This document shows, in pieces, positions 14,587-21,453 of a DNA stretch of 27,052 nucleotides (position 1 is the stretch's first letter; the number at the start of each line of letters is the position of its first letter). The position numbers were made by a program, and so were the translations under genes. The stretch is from Minisyncoccota bacterium. Lineage in GTDB: Bacteria; Patescibacteriota; Minisyncoccia; Phycocordibacterales; CAIJYI01. The stretch spans positions 1 to 27,052 of the forward strand of contig JALNYN010000016.1 of assembly GCA_023229825.1 (NCBI GenBank), given 5' to 3'. The notes under the pieces are model-generated. The model was not told the origin of the DNA, did not search any database, and worked only from the letters and a program-made list of their open reading frames with translations.

Positions 14587-16749
14587 GTCTTGTAACTTAT
14601 GCGGATTATGATTCGGGCATGTTTTTACCGAGCATCGTTCGGGGATCGTCTTCGTGCCTTCCATCATGAGCTCTCCGCACAGCGGACAGAGATTTCCGGT
14701 TGGTTTTGATTTAATGATATGCTTGCATTCGGGGTAATTGCTGCAGCTATAGAAAATGCCAAAACGTCCGCGGCGTTCCATCATTTCTCCATCGGCGCAT
14801 TTTCCGCATTTCACGCCGGTCATTTTCTTCGCTTCCTCGGCAGGATCGGCTTTGATAAATTTGCATTTTGGATAATTGCTGCAGGAAATAAATTTTCCGA
14901 ATCTCCCGTCGCGTTCCATGAGCGCGCCGCCGCATTTTGGGCATTTTTCGTCGAGCATTTTCGGACCTTCGAGCTCGCGTCCGTCGAGCATTCTCGCACC
15001 ATTACATTCCGGAAATTTCGCACAGCTCAAAAAGCTTCCGTTCTTGCCGAGCTTGATGACCATGTCGCCGCCGCAGATCGGACAGCGCATTTCCTTGGGC
15101 GCATCGCCGACATTCGTGATCTTATCGATCTTTTCTTTCGCTTTCAACTGTTTGGCGAATGGGGTGTAAAAATCGCGGAGCGTTTTTTCGTATTCGCGAG
15201 TTCCGTCGGCGATCTCATCCAGGTCTTCTTCCATCTCAGCAGTGAAGGTGTCGGAAATAAACTCGCCGAAATGCGGTTTCAAGAATTTGTCGATCACGAC
15301 TTCGCCGGTGTCGGTCGGTCGGAGCGCTTTGCCTTCTTTTTCCACATAACCGTGATCGATATTCGTTTTAATGATCGAGGCATAAGTACTTGGTCGTCCG
15401 ATGCCAAGTTCTTCCAATTTCTTTACCAGTCCGGCCTCGGAATAACGGTTTGGCGGTTCGGTCTGTTTCGCTTCATCTTTGATGTCTATCAACGAGAGTG
15501 GATCTCCTGCGGCGATCTTCGGGAGTTCGACATCGTCCTCGCGTGCTTTCGGGTCCGCTGCAAGCCAGCCCGGAGTGAGGAGTCTCGAACCGTTGACGGA
15601 AAATGCCGGAATGCTTTCGCTCTCGGTATTGGCAATAATTTTTGTGCGCAAGATCGATGCGTCCGCCATTTGCGATGCGATCGTTCTTTTCCAGATGAGC
15701 GCGTACAGGTCTTTTTGTTCGCCGGTCAATCCCGCGTCTTTTTTTGCGGAATGGGTCGGGCGGATGGCTTCGTGAGCTTCCTGAGCATTTTTTGATTTGG
15801 TTTTGTAAGTGCGAACTTCAAGCTGGTCTTTTCCAAAGAGTTTCGCGATCGTTTTTGAGATTTCTTCGATCGCCTCCGCTCCGAGATTGGTGCTGTCGGT
15901 GCGCATATAGGTGATGTGTCCGGCTTCGTAGAGTTTCTGTGCGACACCCATAGTCTTTGACGGCGAAAAACCGAGCTGAGTGCTTGCCGCTTGCTGGAGG
16001 GTGGAGGTGGTAAACGGCGGGCGCGGTGAACGCTTCGCCTGCGTTTCTTTCACGTCAACGATCTTCCATTTTTCTTTTTTCGCTTTCGCAAGAATTTCAT
16101 CGACGGTTTTTTTGTCTTTCGGTTTCTCCGAACATTCAAGCAAAATGCGCTCTTTTTTCTTGGTCTCGGTTTCGGCGGTGATCACCCAAAAATCCTCCGG
16201 TATAAATGCGCGGATCTCTTGTTCTTTTTCAACCAGTAAACGGAGGGCGGGGGATTGGACGCGGCCGGCTCCCAAACCGTAGCGGAGCTTCTTCCAGAGG
16301 AGCCCGGAAAGTCCGTAACCGACGAGTCGGTCGAGTACGCGGCGGGCCTCCTGCGCTTTTCTCAGGTCTTGATCGATCCCGCGAGGATGTTTGATCGCTT
16401 CTTTAATGGCGTTTTCGGTGATCTCATGGAAAGCGACGCGTTTCGCCTTTTTCAGTCCTACCGCTTCCGCAATGTGCCAGGCAATGGCCTCTCCCTCACG
16501 GTCGGGGTCTGTTGCGAGCAAAACTTCATCGGCTCTGTCGGCGAGATCTTGTATTTCGGCTACGACCTTTTCTTTTCCTTTTGAAATTTCATAATGAGGA
16601 ATAAAACCGCCCGGAATATCGATGGCATTTTTGCTGCTTTTTGGAATATCGCGAATGTGTCCGACGGAAGCGACGACCTTAAATTCGCCGCCAAGATATT
16701 TCGAGATCGTTTTTGCTTTGGATGGAGATTCAACAATAAGTAATTTCAT
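14572..16749 (-). CDS. topA: DNA topoisomerase I
   Basis: A 725-residue type IA topoisomerase that relaxes negative supercoils. The TOPRIM domain opens the protein (LLIVESPSKAKTISKYLG, then LLATDPDREGEAIAWHI). The core has GLSGLLWKKLRYGLGAGRVQSPALRLL and the catalytic tyrosine region HITYMRTDSTNL. The C-terminal part has four Cys-rich zinc-ribbon segments: MRCPICGG, EKCPKCGG, VKCGKCADG and NLCPLCGE, each followed by a second Cys pair such as FISCSNYPKC. The last residues (ENRK) are encoded by the heptad repeat. TATAAT (+ 16759-16764) lies 9 nt before the ATG, so the leader is near zero. Confidence 0.96.
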   Translation of the reverse strand: MKLLIVESPSKAKTISKYLGGEFKVVASVGHIRDIPKSSKNAIDIPGGFIPHYEISKGKEKVVAEIQDLADRADEVLLATDPDREGEAIAWHIAEAVGLKKAKRVAFHEITENAIKEAIKHPRGIDQDLRKAQEARRVLDRLVGYGLSGLLWKKLRYGLGAGRVQSPALRLLVEKEQEIRAFIPEDFWVITAETETKKKERILLECSEKPKDKKTVDEILAKAKKEKWKIVDVKETQAKRSPRPPFTTSTLQQAASTQLGFSPSKTMGVAQKLYEAGHITYMRTDSTNLGAEAIEEISKTIAKLFGKDQLEVRTYKTKSKNAQEAHEAIRPTHSAKKDAGLTGEQKDLYALIWKRTIASQMADASILRTKIIANTESESIPAFSVNGSRLLTPGWLAADPKAREDDVELPKIAAGDPLSLIDIKDEAKQTEPPNRYSEAGLVKKLEELGIGRPSTYASIIKTNIDHGYVEKEGKALRPTDTGEVVIDKFLKPHFGEFISDTFTAEMEEDLDEIADGTREYEKTLRDFYTPFAKQLKAKEKIDKITNVGDAPKEMRCPICGGDMVIKLGKNGSFLSCAKFPECNGARMLDGRELEGPKMLDEKCPKCGGALMERDGRFGKFISCSNYPKCKFIKADPAEEAKKMTGVKCGKCADGEMMERRGRFGIFYSCSNYPECKHIIKSKPTGNLCPLCGELMMEGTKTIPERCSVKTCPNHNPHKLQDENRK

Positions 16750-16832
16750 ATACTATATATTATAAGACGTGTTAGGTGTTTTTCTATACGTACCACGAAT
16801 TAAAAATTTATGCAACTGTTTTTATTCTGCCG

Positions 16833-16866
16833 TTATTCTATTTTCTATTCTCAATTTTCTATTTTC
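16833..16866. repeat. A/T-rich heptad repeat upstream of topA
   Basis: Series of units CTATTTT, CTATTCT, CAATTTT, CTATTTT. It is another solo arm of the family seen at 1141, 12527, 14556 and 20047. It lies between topA and the terminator at 16920-16952. Confidence 0.7.
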
Positions 16867-16919
16867 GTTCGGTGCGTTCTCGTTTACGTCCATTGTACTC
16901 GCTTATGCACAATATTAAA

Positions 16920-16952
16920 AACGAGCCATTCTGTGGATAAGAGTGGCTCGTT
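16920..16952 (-). terminator. Terminator of the small gene 16988-17305
   Basis: A 13-bp stem with one G-U pair (arms 16920-16932 and 16940-16952) and 7-nt loop. On the minus strand the stem runs into TTTTTAATATT. It lies about 35 nt after the stop codon. Confidence 0.75.
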
Positions 16953-16987
16953 ACGTTTGCGTTAATTCATCGCTCATGCGGTCTCCT

Positions 16988-17305
16988 TTATTGTAACAGG
17001 TCTGCGGTTTCGGCTATTCCGATAAGAGTATCATGCTCGTGTTTTGGTGCGAGCTTTGCCGCTTTTCTGGCATGTCTTGCCAATGCTTGCCATTCGGCTT
17101 TGCCTACGGTCTGGTCGGTTTTCATTTTATCCATCAATGTTTTTTGGATAATGCGAACTTCTTCCAGTACAAGCGAAGCTTGAGGCGTTTCCGTTGTTTT
17201 TGGCTGATTTTTTGCCACGAGGATCGGTTTATTGCTGTAGATCCGATCTTTTTCTTTAGAAAAGTTACTTTCAGCCACTTTTCTTGCCATATTTTCGTGA
17301 GACAT
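16988..17305 (-). CDS. Small soluble hypothetical protein
   Basis: A 105-residue protein without membrane segments. The first 45 residues are polar (MSHENMARKVAESNFSKEKD). The second half is helical and Ala/Lys-rich (EWQALARHARKAAKLAPKHE). No family is recognised. ATG 17305 is chosen over the in-frame GTG 17320 because GGAGG lies 8 nt before it and the GTG is itself part of that Shine-Dalgarno region. A strong promoter (17364-17392) and a terminator (16920-16952) flank it, so it is a real monocistronic gene. Unlike its neighbours it has a leader of about 50 nt. Confidence 0.75.
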   Translation of the reverse strand: MSHENMARKVAESNFSKEKDRIYSNKPILVAKNQPKTTETPQASLVLEEVRIIQKTLMDKMKTDQTVGKAEWQALARHARKAAKLAPKHEHDTLIGIAETADLLQ

Positions 17306-17363
17306 AAACTTGTCCTCCACAGTTTGGGTTATTGTAAATAGGAGGCTTTGAACTCCTGACTTC

Positions 17364-17392
17364 AGTATACTACGACGTTTTCCATTTGTAAA
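17364..17392 (-). promoter_or_regulatory. Promoter of the small gene 16988-17305
   Basis: On the minus strand: TTTACA (+ 17387-17392), 17-bp spacer, TATACT (+ 17364-17369). Predicted start near 17357. The leader contains a small AGGAG...CTCCT inverted repeat and then the Shine-Dalgarno GGAGG. Confidence 0.75.
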
Positions 17393-17420
17393 GTTGCGAT
17401 GAAGCGCCTACTTCTATCTT

Positions 17421-17449
17421 TTGATTTTATTGACAAAAACTGGTAGAAT
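17421..17449 (+). promoter_or_regulatory. Extended -10 promoter of the thioredoxin-like gene
   Basis: TTGATT (17421-17426), 17-bp spacer ending in TGG, TAGAAT (17444-17449). Leader about 33 nt, with no Shine-Dalgarno site. A TTGACA at 17430-17435 lacks a well-spaced -10. Confidence 0.55.
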
Positions 17450-17488
17450 ATTCTCAACTTATTCACTTAAACAAGATTTCAATTTTTT

Positions 17489-17905
17489 ATGAAAATATTA
17501 ATCTGGAGCGTTATTGTGGTAATTGTCGGAGGCGGATTGCTTTTTGCTTTGAGATCGGGGGATATCTCAAAAGGGCCAGTAAAGGCGGGGATCTACGATA
17601 CATTCGCCAAATGCATTTCCGATTCGGGGGCGACTTTTTACGGCGCGTACTGGTGTTCTCATTGCCAAGCGCAGAAAGAAGCTTTCGGCGATTCAGCAAG
17701 ATATTTACCATATGTTGAGTGTTCCACTCCGGACGGACAGGGTCAAACCAAAGTCTGCGAAGATAAGGACGTTACCGGATATCCCACATGGATCTTTAAA
17801 GACGGCACGAAATTAAGCGGAGAAGTGCCAATGAGCGTGCTCGCCGAGAAGACGAGCTGCGCATTGACTCCGGGTGTTGCGACCTCAACACCGCCTGCCG
17901 TTTAG
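17489..17905 (+). CDS. Membrane-anchored thioredoxin-like protein (VKOR-associated type)
   Basis: A 138-residue protein. Residues 2-21 are a hydrophobic anchor or uncleaved signal (ILIWSVIVVIVGGGLLFAL). A compact thioredoxin fold follows, with the redox motif C56-S-H-C59 (GAYWCSHCQAQKEAFG). LPYVECSTPDGQ and the cis-proline TGYPTWIFKDG follow. This arrangement, including the extra cysteines in YVECS and KVCED, is typical of the thioredoxin domain attached to vitamin K epoxide reductase homologues. Here the reductase half is absent. It should exchange disulfides on the outer face of the membrane; the partner could be the DsbA-like protein at 23481-24425 (inference). Confidence 0.88.
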   Translation: MKILIWSVIVVIVGGGLLFALRSGDISKGPVKAGIYDTFAKCISDSGATFYGAYWCSHCQAQKEAFGDSARYLPYVECSTPDGQGQTKVCEDKDVTGYPTWIFKDGTKLSGEVPMSVLAEKTSCALTPGVATSTPPAV

Positions 17906-17909
17906 TAAA

Positions 17910-17937
17910 AAGTCGTCCCGATAGATCGGGACGACTT
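17910..17937. terminator. Bidirectional terminator between convergent genes
   Basis: A perfect 13-bp stem (17910-17922 and 17925-17937) with a 2-nt loop. It lies between the thioredoxin gene (+, stop at 17905) and the hypothetical gene (-, stop at 17947). The T-tracts are short on both sides. Confidence 0.8.
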
Positions 17938-17946
17938 GGCTTTTCG

Positions 17947-18240
17947 TCAGTCTTCCAATTTTGGAATGACGGCGAGATGATGCAATTCAAACAAAAGAAC
18001 ATATGCCGCATCTTTTCTCTCTTCGGTTTTTATTCGGTTTAACGCTTGCGCCGCGCTTTCAAAGCGGTTTAGCGATGTGATCTTTCCGCCTTTCTCATCG
18101 AGAATAAAAACACGTAAAAGCTGGTAGGGCTCATCTTCTTCGATAAAGATCGGTTCGACCTGCGCATCATAAGGAACTTCTTTAAGATACATTTGGTATC
18201 TTTCGTTGATTATCTCTCGGTTTTCGATCGAGTCACTCAT
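17947..18240 (-). CDS. Small soluble hypothetical protein
   Basis: A 97-residue acidic protein (MSDSIENREIINERYQMYL at the start, HHLAVIPKLED at the end) without membrane segments. The middle alternates strands and helices: YQLLRVFILDEKGGKI, then FESAAQALNRIKTEE. I recognise no family. A Shine-Dalgarno AGGAG lies 8 nt before the ATG, and an extended -10 promoter (18276-18304) precedes it, so expression is well supported. It diverges from nth and converges on the thioredoxin gene. Confidence 0.75.
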   Translation of the reverse strand: MSDSIENREIINERYQMYLKEVPYDAQVEPIFIEEDEPYQLLRVFILDEKGGKITSLNRFESAAQALNRIKTEERKDAAYVLLFELHHLAVIPKLED

Positions 18241-18275
18241 TTTTCATACTCCTGCTTGGTGGGATAATAGTATTG

Positions 18276-18304
18276 TTTATAGCATATAATGTATTACTTG
18301 TAAA
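18276..18304 (-). promoter_or_regulatory. Extended -10 promoter of the gene 17947-18240
   Basis: On the minus strand: TTTACA (+ 18299-18304), 17-bp spacer ending in TGC, TATAAA (+ 18276-18281). It gives a leader of about 30 nt containing AGGAG. Confidence 0.75.
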
Positions 18305-18332
18305 GTGTGTGTTATATTCACATATAAATATC

Positions 18333-18953
18333 ATGACTACAATAACAAAAGCGCGAAAAATTTCAGCAGAACTGAAAAAACTATTTCCGGATGCCGCGAT
18401 CGCTCTTACTTATGGCAACAACTGGGAGCTTTTGGTTGCGGTACAGCTTTCCGCACAATGCACCGACAAAAAAGTGAACGAGATCACCCCCGCGCTTTTT
18501 GCGAAGTATCCGACTCTCTCGGATTACATAACGGCGAAGCCTGCGGAATTTGAGAAGTATGTTTATCAAACGGGATTCTATAAGAACAAAACAAAAAATA
18601 TTCTCGCTGCGGCCAAAATGATCTCCGAAAAATTCGACGGCATAATTCCGCGAACGATGACCGAAATGCTGACCATTCCGGGCGTTGCGCGAAAAACTGC
18701 CAATGTCGTACTCGGAAATGCGTACGGCGTGGTCGAAGGGATTGCCGTCGACACGCATGTCAAACGGCTGGCGCGGTTGTGGGGACTCACAAAAGAAAAT
18801 AGTCCGGAAAAGATCGAACGAGATCTTATGCTGCTCTTACCCAAAGAGGAATGGCATCAATTTACGTATCGCACCATCGAGTATGGACGGAAATATTGCA
18901 CGGCAAGGACGAGGGATCACAAGAATTGTCCGCTCGCAAAATACGAAATATAG
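18333..18953 (+). CDS. nth: Endonuclease III-type DNA glycosylase, reduced Fe-S site
   Basis: A 206-residue base-excision repair enzyme for oxidised pyrimidines. The helix-hairpin-helix motif is MLTIPGVARKTANVVLG, with catalytic Lys K121, followed by the catalytic Asp D140 in IAVDTHVKRLARLWGL. The usual C-terminal 4Fe-4S motif C-x6-C-x2-C-x5-C is incomplete: C189 and C199 remain, the second ligand position is H196, and the protein ends before the fourth. Start 18333 fits the family; the upstream ATT/ATG extension to 18273 lies in the divergent promoter region. TATAAA (18323-18328) lies 4 nt before the ATG, so the mRNA is probably leaderless. Confidence 0.92.
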   Translation: MTTITKARKISAELKKLFPDAAIALTYGNNWELLVAVQLSAQCTDKKVNEITPALFAKYPTLSDYITAKPAEFEKYVYQTGFYKNKTKNILAAAKMISEKFDGIIPRTMTEMLTIPGVARKTANVVLGNAYGVVEGIAVDTHVKRLARLWGLTKENSPEKIERDLMLLLPKEEWHQFTYRTIEYGRKYCTARTRDHKNCPLAKYEI

Positions 18954-18989
18954 ATAAATACGGATGCCAACAAAGGTTACGCTATCGTT

Positions 18990-19036
18990 CGTATTCGTAT
19001 TCATTTGTATATTGGTACCCATTCGTATACTAGTAT
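18990..19036. repeat. ATACGAAT-type repeat, copy 1
   Basis: A 47-bp segment made of ATTCGTAT-like units with ATTGGTAC in the middle. It matches the reverse complement of 21407-21453 at 42 of 47 positions. The two copies face each other across trpS and the following membrane protein gene. Confidence 0.75.
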
Positions 19037-19064
19037 TTTCATTCGTGTTAATCTTTGATACACT
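19036..19064 (+). promoter_or_regulatory. Leaderless promoter of trpS
   Basis: TTTTCA (19036-19041), 17-bp spacer ending in TGA, TACACT (19059-19064), then 6 nt to the ATG at 19071. No Shine-Dalgarno site. Confidence 0.6.
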
Positions 19065-19070
19065 AATCAC

Positions 19071-20048
19071 ATGACCGACAAAAAGAAAATTTTACTTTCA
19101 GGGGTGAAGCCTACGGGACGGCCGCATATCGGGAATTATTTCGGGGCGATGAAACAGTTTGCGGATCTGCAGGATGAATATGATGCGCGCGTTTTCATTG
19201 CGGACTATCACGCGATCACTACGGTTCAAAATGCCGCGGAACTTTCGCGAAACACACTCGACGTGGCGCTCGATTATTTGGCTATCGGGATCGATCCGAA
19301 AAAAACGCTCTTGTTCAAGCAGTCCGATCTTCCGGAGCTGTGCGAGCTTGCCTGGATATTCAACTGCATCACCACTATGCCGTATTTGATGCGCGCGCAT
19401 GCATACAAAGACGCGGAAGCGAAGAACAAAGAGATAAATGTCGGCATCTTTGATTACCCCATTTTAATGACGGCCGATATTCTTATTCAGGACGCCGATG
19501 CCGTTCCCGTCGGACAAGACCAAAAACAGCACGTCGAATACGCTCGCGACACGGCTGAAAAATTCAACAGAATATTCGGTGAAACTTTCAAACTTCCTAA
19601 CTCACTTATACTGGATCACGTAAAGATAATCCCCGGCACGGACGGACAAAAAATGAGCAAAAGCTACGGCAACACTATCGCTTTGTTCGCCGAATTCGAA
19701 GATATTAAAAAAGCCGTAATGAGCATACCGACGAATTCACAAGGCGTAGATGAATCGAAAGATCCGGAGAAAGACAATATTTTTGCCCTTCATAAACATT
19801 TTGCCGACGCGGAAGAAATTGAAGAGATCGAAAAAAGATATACGAACGGCGGTCTGGGATACAAGGAATCCAAAGAAATTTTAATATCAAACATTGAGAA
19901 ATTCATCGCGCCGCTTCGAGAAAAACGAAAAGAGTTCGCCAAGGATGAAGATGCAGTACGAAAAATGCTCAAGGAGAACGGCGAGAAAGCGCGCGAGATC
20001 GCTCTCTCAAAAATGAAGGAGGTGAAGAAAGCGGTAGGACTATACTAG
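19071..20048 (+). CDS. trpS: Tryptophanyl-tRNA synthetase
   Basis: A 325-residue class I aminoacyl-tRNA synthetase charging tRNA-Trp. The signature HIGN is at residues 19-22 (SGVKPTGRPHIGNYFGAM), and the second signature KMSKS lies in IIPGTDGQKMSKSYGN near residues 187-193. MTADILIQDADAVPVGQDQKQHVEYARD is characteristic of bacterial TrpRS. Length is normal. The stop TAG is shared with the start of the A-rich heptad repeat. Its leaderless promoter touches the ATACGAAT-type repeat. Confidence 0.96.
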   Translation: MTDKKKILLSGVKPTGRPHIGNYFGAMKQFADLQDEYDARVFIADYHAITTVQNAAELSRNTLDVALDYLAIGIDPKKTLLFKQSDLPELCELAWIFNCITTMPYLMRAHAYKDAEAKNKEINVGIFDYPILMTADILIQDADAVPVGQDQKQHVEYARDTAEKFNRIFGETFKLPNSLILDHVKIIPGTDGQKMSKSYGNTIALFAEFEDIKKAVMSIPTNSQGVDESKDPEKDNIFALHKHFADAEEIEEIEKRYTNGGLGYKESKEILISNIEKFIAPLREKRKEFAKDEDAVRKMLKENGEKAREIALSKMKEVKKAVGLY

Positions 20049-20117
20049 AGAATGGAAAATTGAGAATAGAAAATAGAAAACCTTCGCCGGGTGATCTATT
20101 TTCTATTTTCCATTCTC
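20046..20117. repeat. Heptad inverted repeat starting at the trpS stop codon
   Basis: Left arm TAGAGAATGGAAAATTGAG... (20046-20079) and right arm about 20095-20117. The right arm matches the left exactly except for one missing 7-nt unit, which shows that the repeat changes by whole heptads. The loop is CC-rich. After the right arm comes a further CTATTTTCTTAT series. It may serve as the trpS terminator. Confidence 0.8.
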
Positions 20118-20160
20118 TATTTTCTTATAAAACTTTTCCCCCAAACTTTTTGTGAATCGC

Positions 20161-20189
20161 TTTTCAGTCCTCGCGCTTTGTTGTATTAT
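20161..20189 (+). promoter_or_regulatory. Probable leaderless promoter of the gene at 20197
   Basis: TTTTCA (20161-20166), 17-bp spacer, TATTAT (20184-20189), then 7 nt to the first ATG. A perfect TATAAT (20189-20194) overlaps it but lies only 2 nt before that ATG (5 nt before the second, 20200) and lacks a spaced -35. Confidence 0.5.
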
Positions 20190-20196
20190 ATAATCA

Positions 20197-21405
20197 ATGA
20201 TGGGTGATATTTTATCAATGTTCGGACTGACGTTCCACTTGATCGGGATCGGTCTTTCTTTTGCGCCGTATTGGCTCCCATTCGTTCTTGGTTATGTTTT
20301 TTGGGAACTGTGGATGAGATACGTACAGATGCAATATCTGTCTGATATAAAATGGGTGCTTATCGGAATACGCCTTCCGAAAAATATCATGAAGACGCCG
20401 CTCTCAATGGAGCTGGTTATTTCTGCGCTTCATCAGCCATCGCAGGGAACATGGCTCGACCGGATATGGAAGGGAAGGCTTAAATCGAGCTTTTCCCTTG
20501 AGATCGCATCGCTCGGCGGAGATATTCATTTTTACATTCGCACGCCGGAGTTCTTTAAAAACTACATTGAAGCTCAGCTCTACTCGCAATTTCCGGGTAT
20601 CGAATTGTACGATGCCGAGGATTATACGAATTTAGTTTCTTATAGCCCGAATGATCCCGAGTGGGAAATGTGGGGAACGGAGTACAAATTTGTCAAACCC
20701 GATCCTTATCCGATAAAAACTTATGTCGATTACAAACTTGATACGGCTATGAGAAGAGAGGAAGAGGCGGCAGGAAGAACCGATCCTTTATCGCCGGCGA
20801 TAGAATTCATGGGGTCCATAAGCAGAAATGAGCAGATATGGTTCCAGATCATGGTCCGATCTACCAGTAAGCGATACCGGGTTCCCGGTACATGGTTTGC
20901 TACGCGAGATTGGAAAGGCGAAGCGAAGGACCTCCTCAAAAAATTGCAATCAAAAGGCGAAGGAGAAAAAATGAGCAAAGCTGAAAGCGAAGCCGCTGCG
21001 GCGATCGAAAGAGAGATCACCAAATTCGGTTTTGATTGCGGGATTCGCGCGATATATCTTGGCCGAGCCGGAGCGTGGACACGGCTTAATGTTTCCGGAA
21101 TGATCGGCATGATGAAACACTACAACTCTGAAGCTCTGAACGGATTTAAACCGCAAAGACCGACCGCTGTCGATTATCCATGGGAAGGAATTTTGTGGAA
21201 TACGATCCCCGATCAAAAAGAGAGAATGTTCAAAGCGTATTGTGCTCGCGGATATTTTTATTCGCCATTCAAGCGAAAACTCCTGATCTTAAACACGGAA
21301 GAATTGGCGACCATGTATCACTTCCCGGCAGGAATGGCGGAAACGCCAGGCTTCCTGACCGTAAGTTCTCATAAAGCGGAACCGCCGGCGAATCTGCCGG
21401 TATAA
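20197..21405 (+). CDS. Membrane protein resembling the N-terminal part of conjugative ATPases
   Basis: A 402-residue protein. The first 45 residues are strongly hydrophobic (LTFHLIGIGLSFAPYWLPFVLGYVFWELW), giving one or two membrane helices. The rest is predicted cytosolic: SFSLEIASLGGDIHFYIRTPEFF, AQLYSQFPGIELYDAEDY, RNEQIWFQIMVR, then a charged segment (KGEGEKMSKAESEAAAAIE) and CGIRAIYLGRAGAW. The SLEI-GG-HFYIR-QLYSQFP pattern is what I associate with the region ahead of the motor in TraG/VirD4-like or HerA-like conjugative ATPases. No Walker motif is present. It may anchor the soluble VirD4-like ATPase at 1222-3210 (inference). It is first in a probable operon with mltG and the EamA gene. 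Two adjacent ATGs (20197, 20200) are possible starts. Confidence 0.75.
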   Translation: MMGDILSMFGLTFHLIGIGLSFAPYWLPFVLGYVFWELWMRYVQMQYLSDIKWVLIGIRLPKNIMKTPLSMELVISALHQPSQGTWLDRIWKGRLKSSFSLEIASLGGDIHFYIRTPEFFKNYIEAQLYSQFPGIELYDAEDYTNLVSYSPNDPEWEMWGTEYKFVKPDPYPIKTYVDYKLDTAMRREEEAAGRTDPLSPAIEFMGSISRNEQIWFQIMVRSTSKRYRVPGTWFATRDWKGEAKDLLKKLQSKGEGEKMSKAESEAAAAIEREITKFGFDCGIRAIYLGRAGAWTRLNVSGMIGMMKHYNSEALNGFKPQRPTAVDYPWEGILWNTIPDQKERMFKAYCARGYFYSPFKRKLLILNTEELATMYHFPAGMAETPGFLTVSSHKAEPPANLPV

Positions 21406-21406
21406 G

Positions 21407-21453
21407 ATACCAATATACGAATGAGTACCAATATACGAATGGATACGAATACG
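21407..21453. repeat. ATACGAAT-type repeat, copy 2 (inside the mltG reading frame)
   Basis: Inverted counterpart of 18990-19036, with 42 of 47 positions matching. It contains two tandem units of TACCAATATACGAATG. From 21421 it is read as the first codons of mltG (MSTNIRMDTNT). Confidence 0.75.

Noticed and set aside
14719..15795. Long plus-strand frame of 358 codons opposite topA
   Set aside because: Antisense shadow of a strongly conserved topoisomerase I; the sequence has no domain pattern.
16932..16940. Perfect DnaA-box match (TTATCCACA on the minus strand)
   Set aside because: Single copy lying in the loop and stem edge of a terminator hairpin, with no further boxes, no dnaA/dnaN gene and no AT-rich unwinding region nearby. 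Not evidence for an origin.
18837..19070. Minus-strand reading frame rich in Asn, Thr and Ile
   Set aside because: It is the translation of the ATACGAAT-type repeat plus the antisense of nth; no gene signals.
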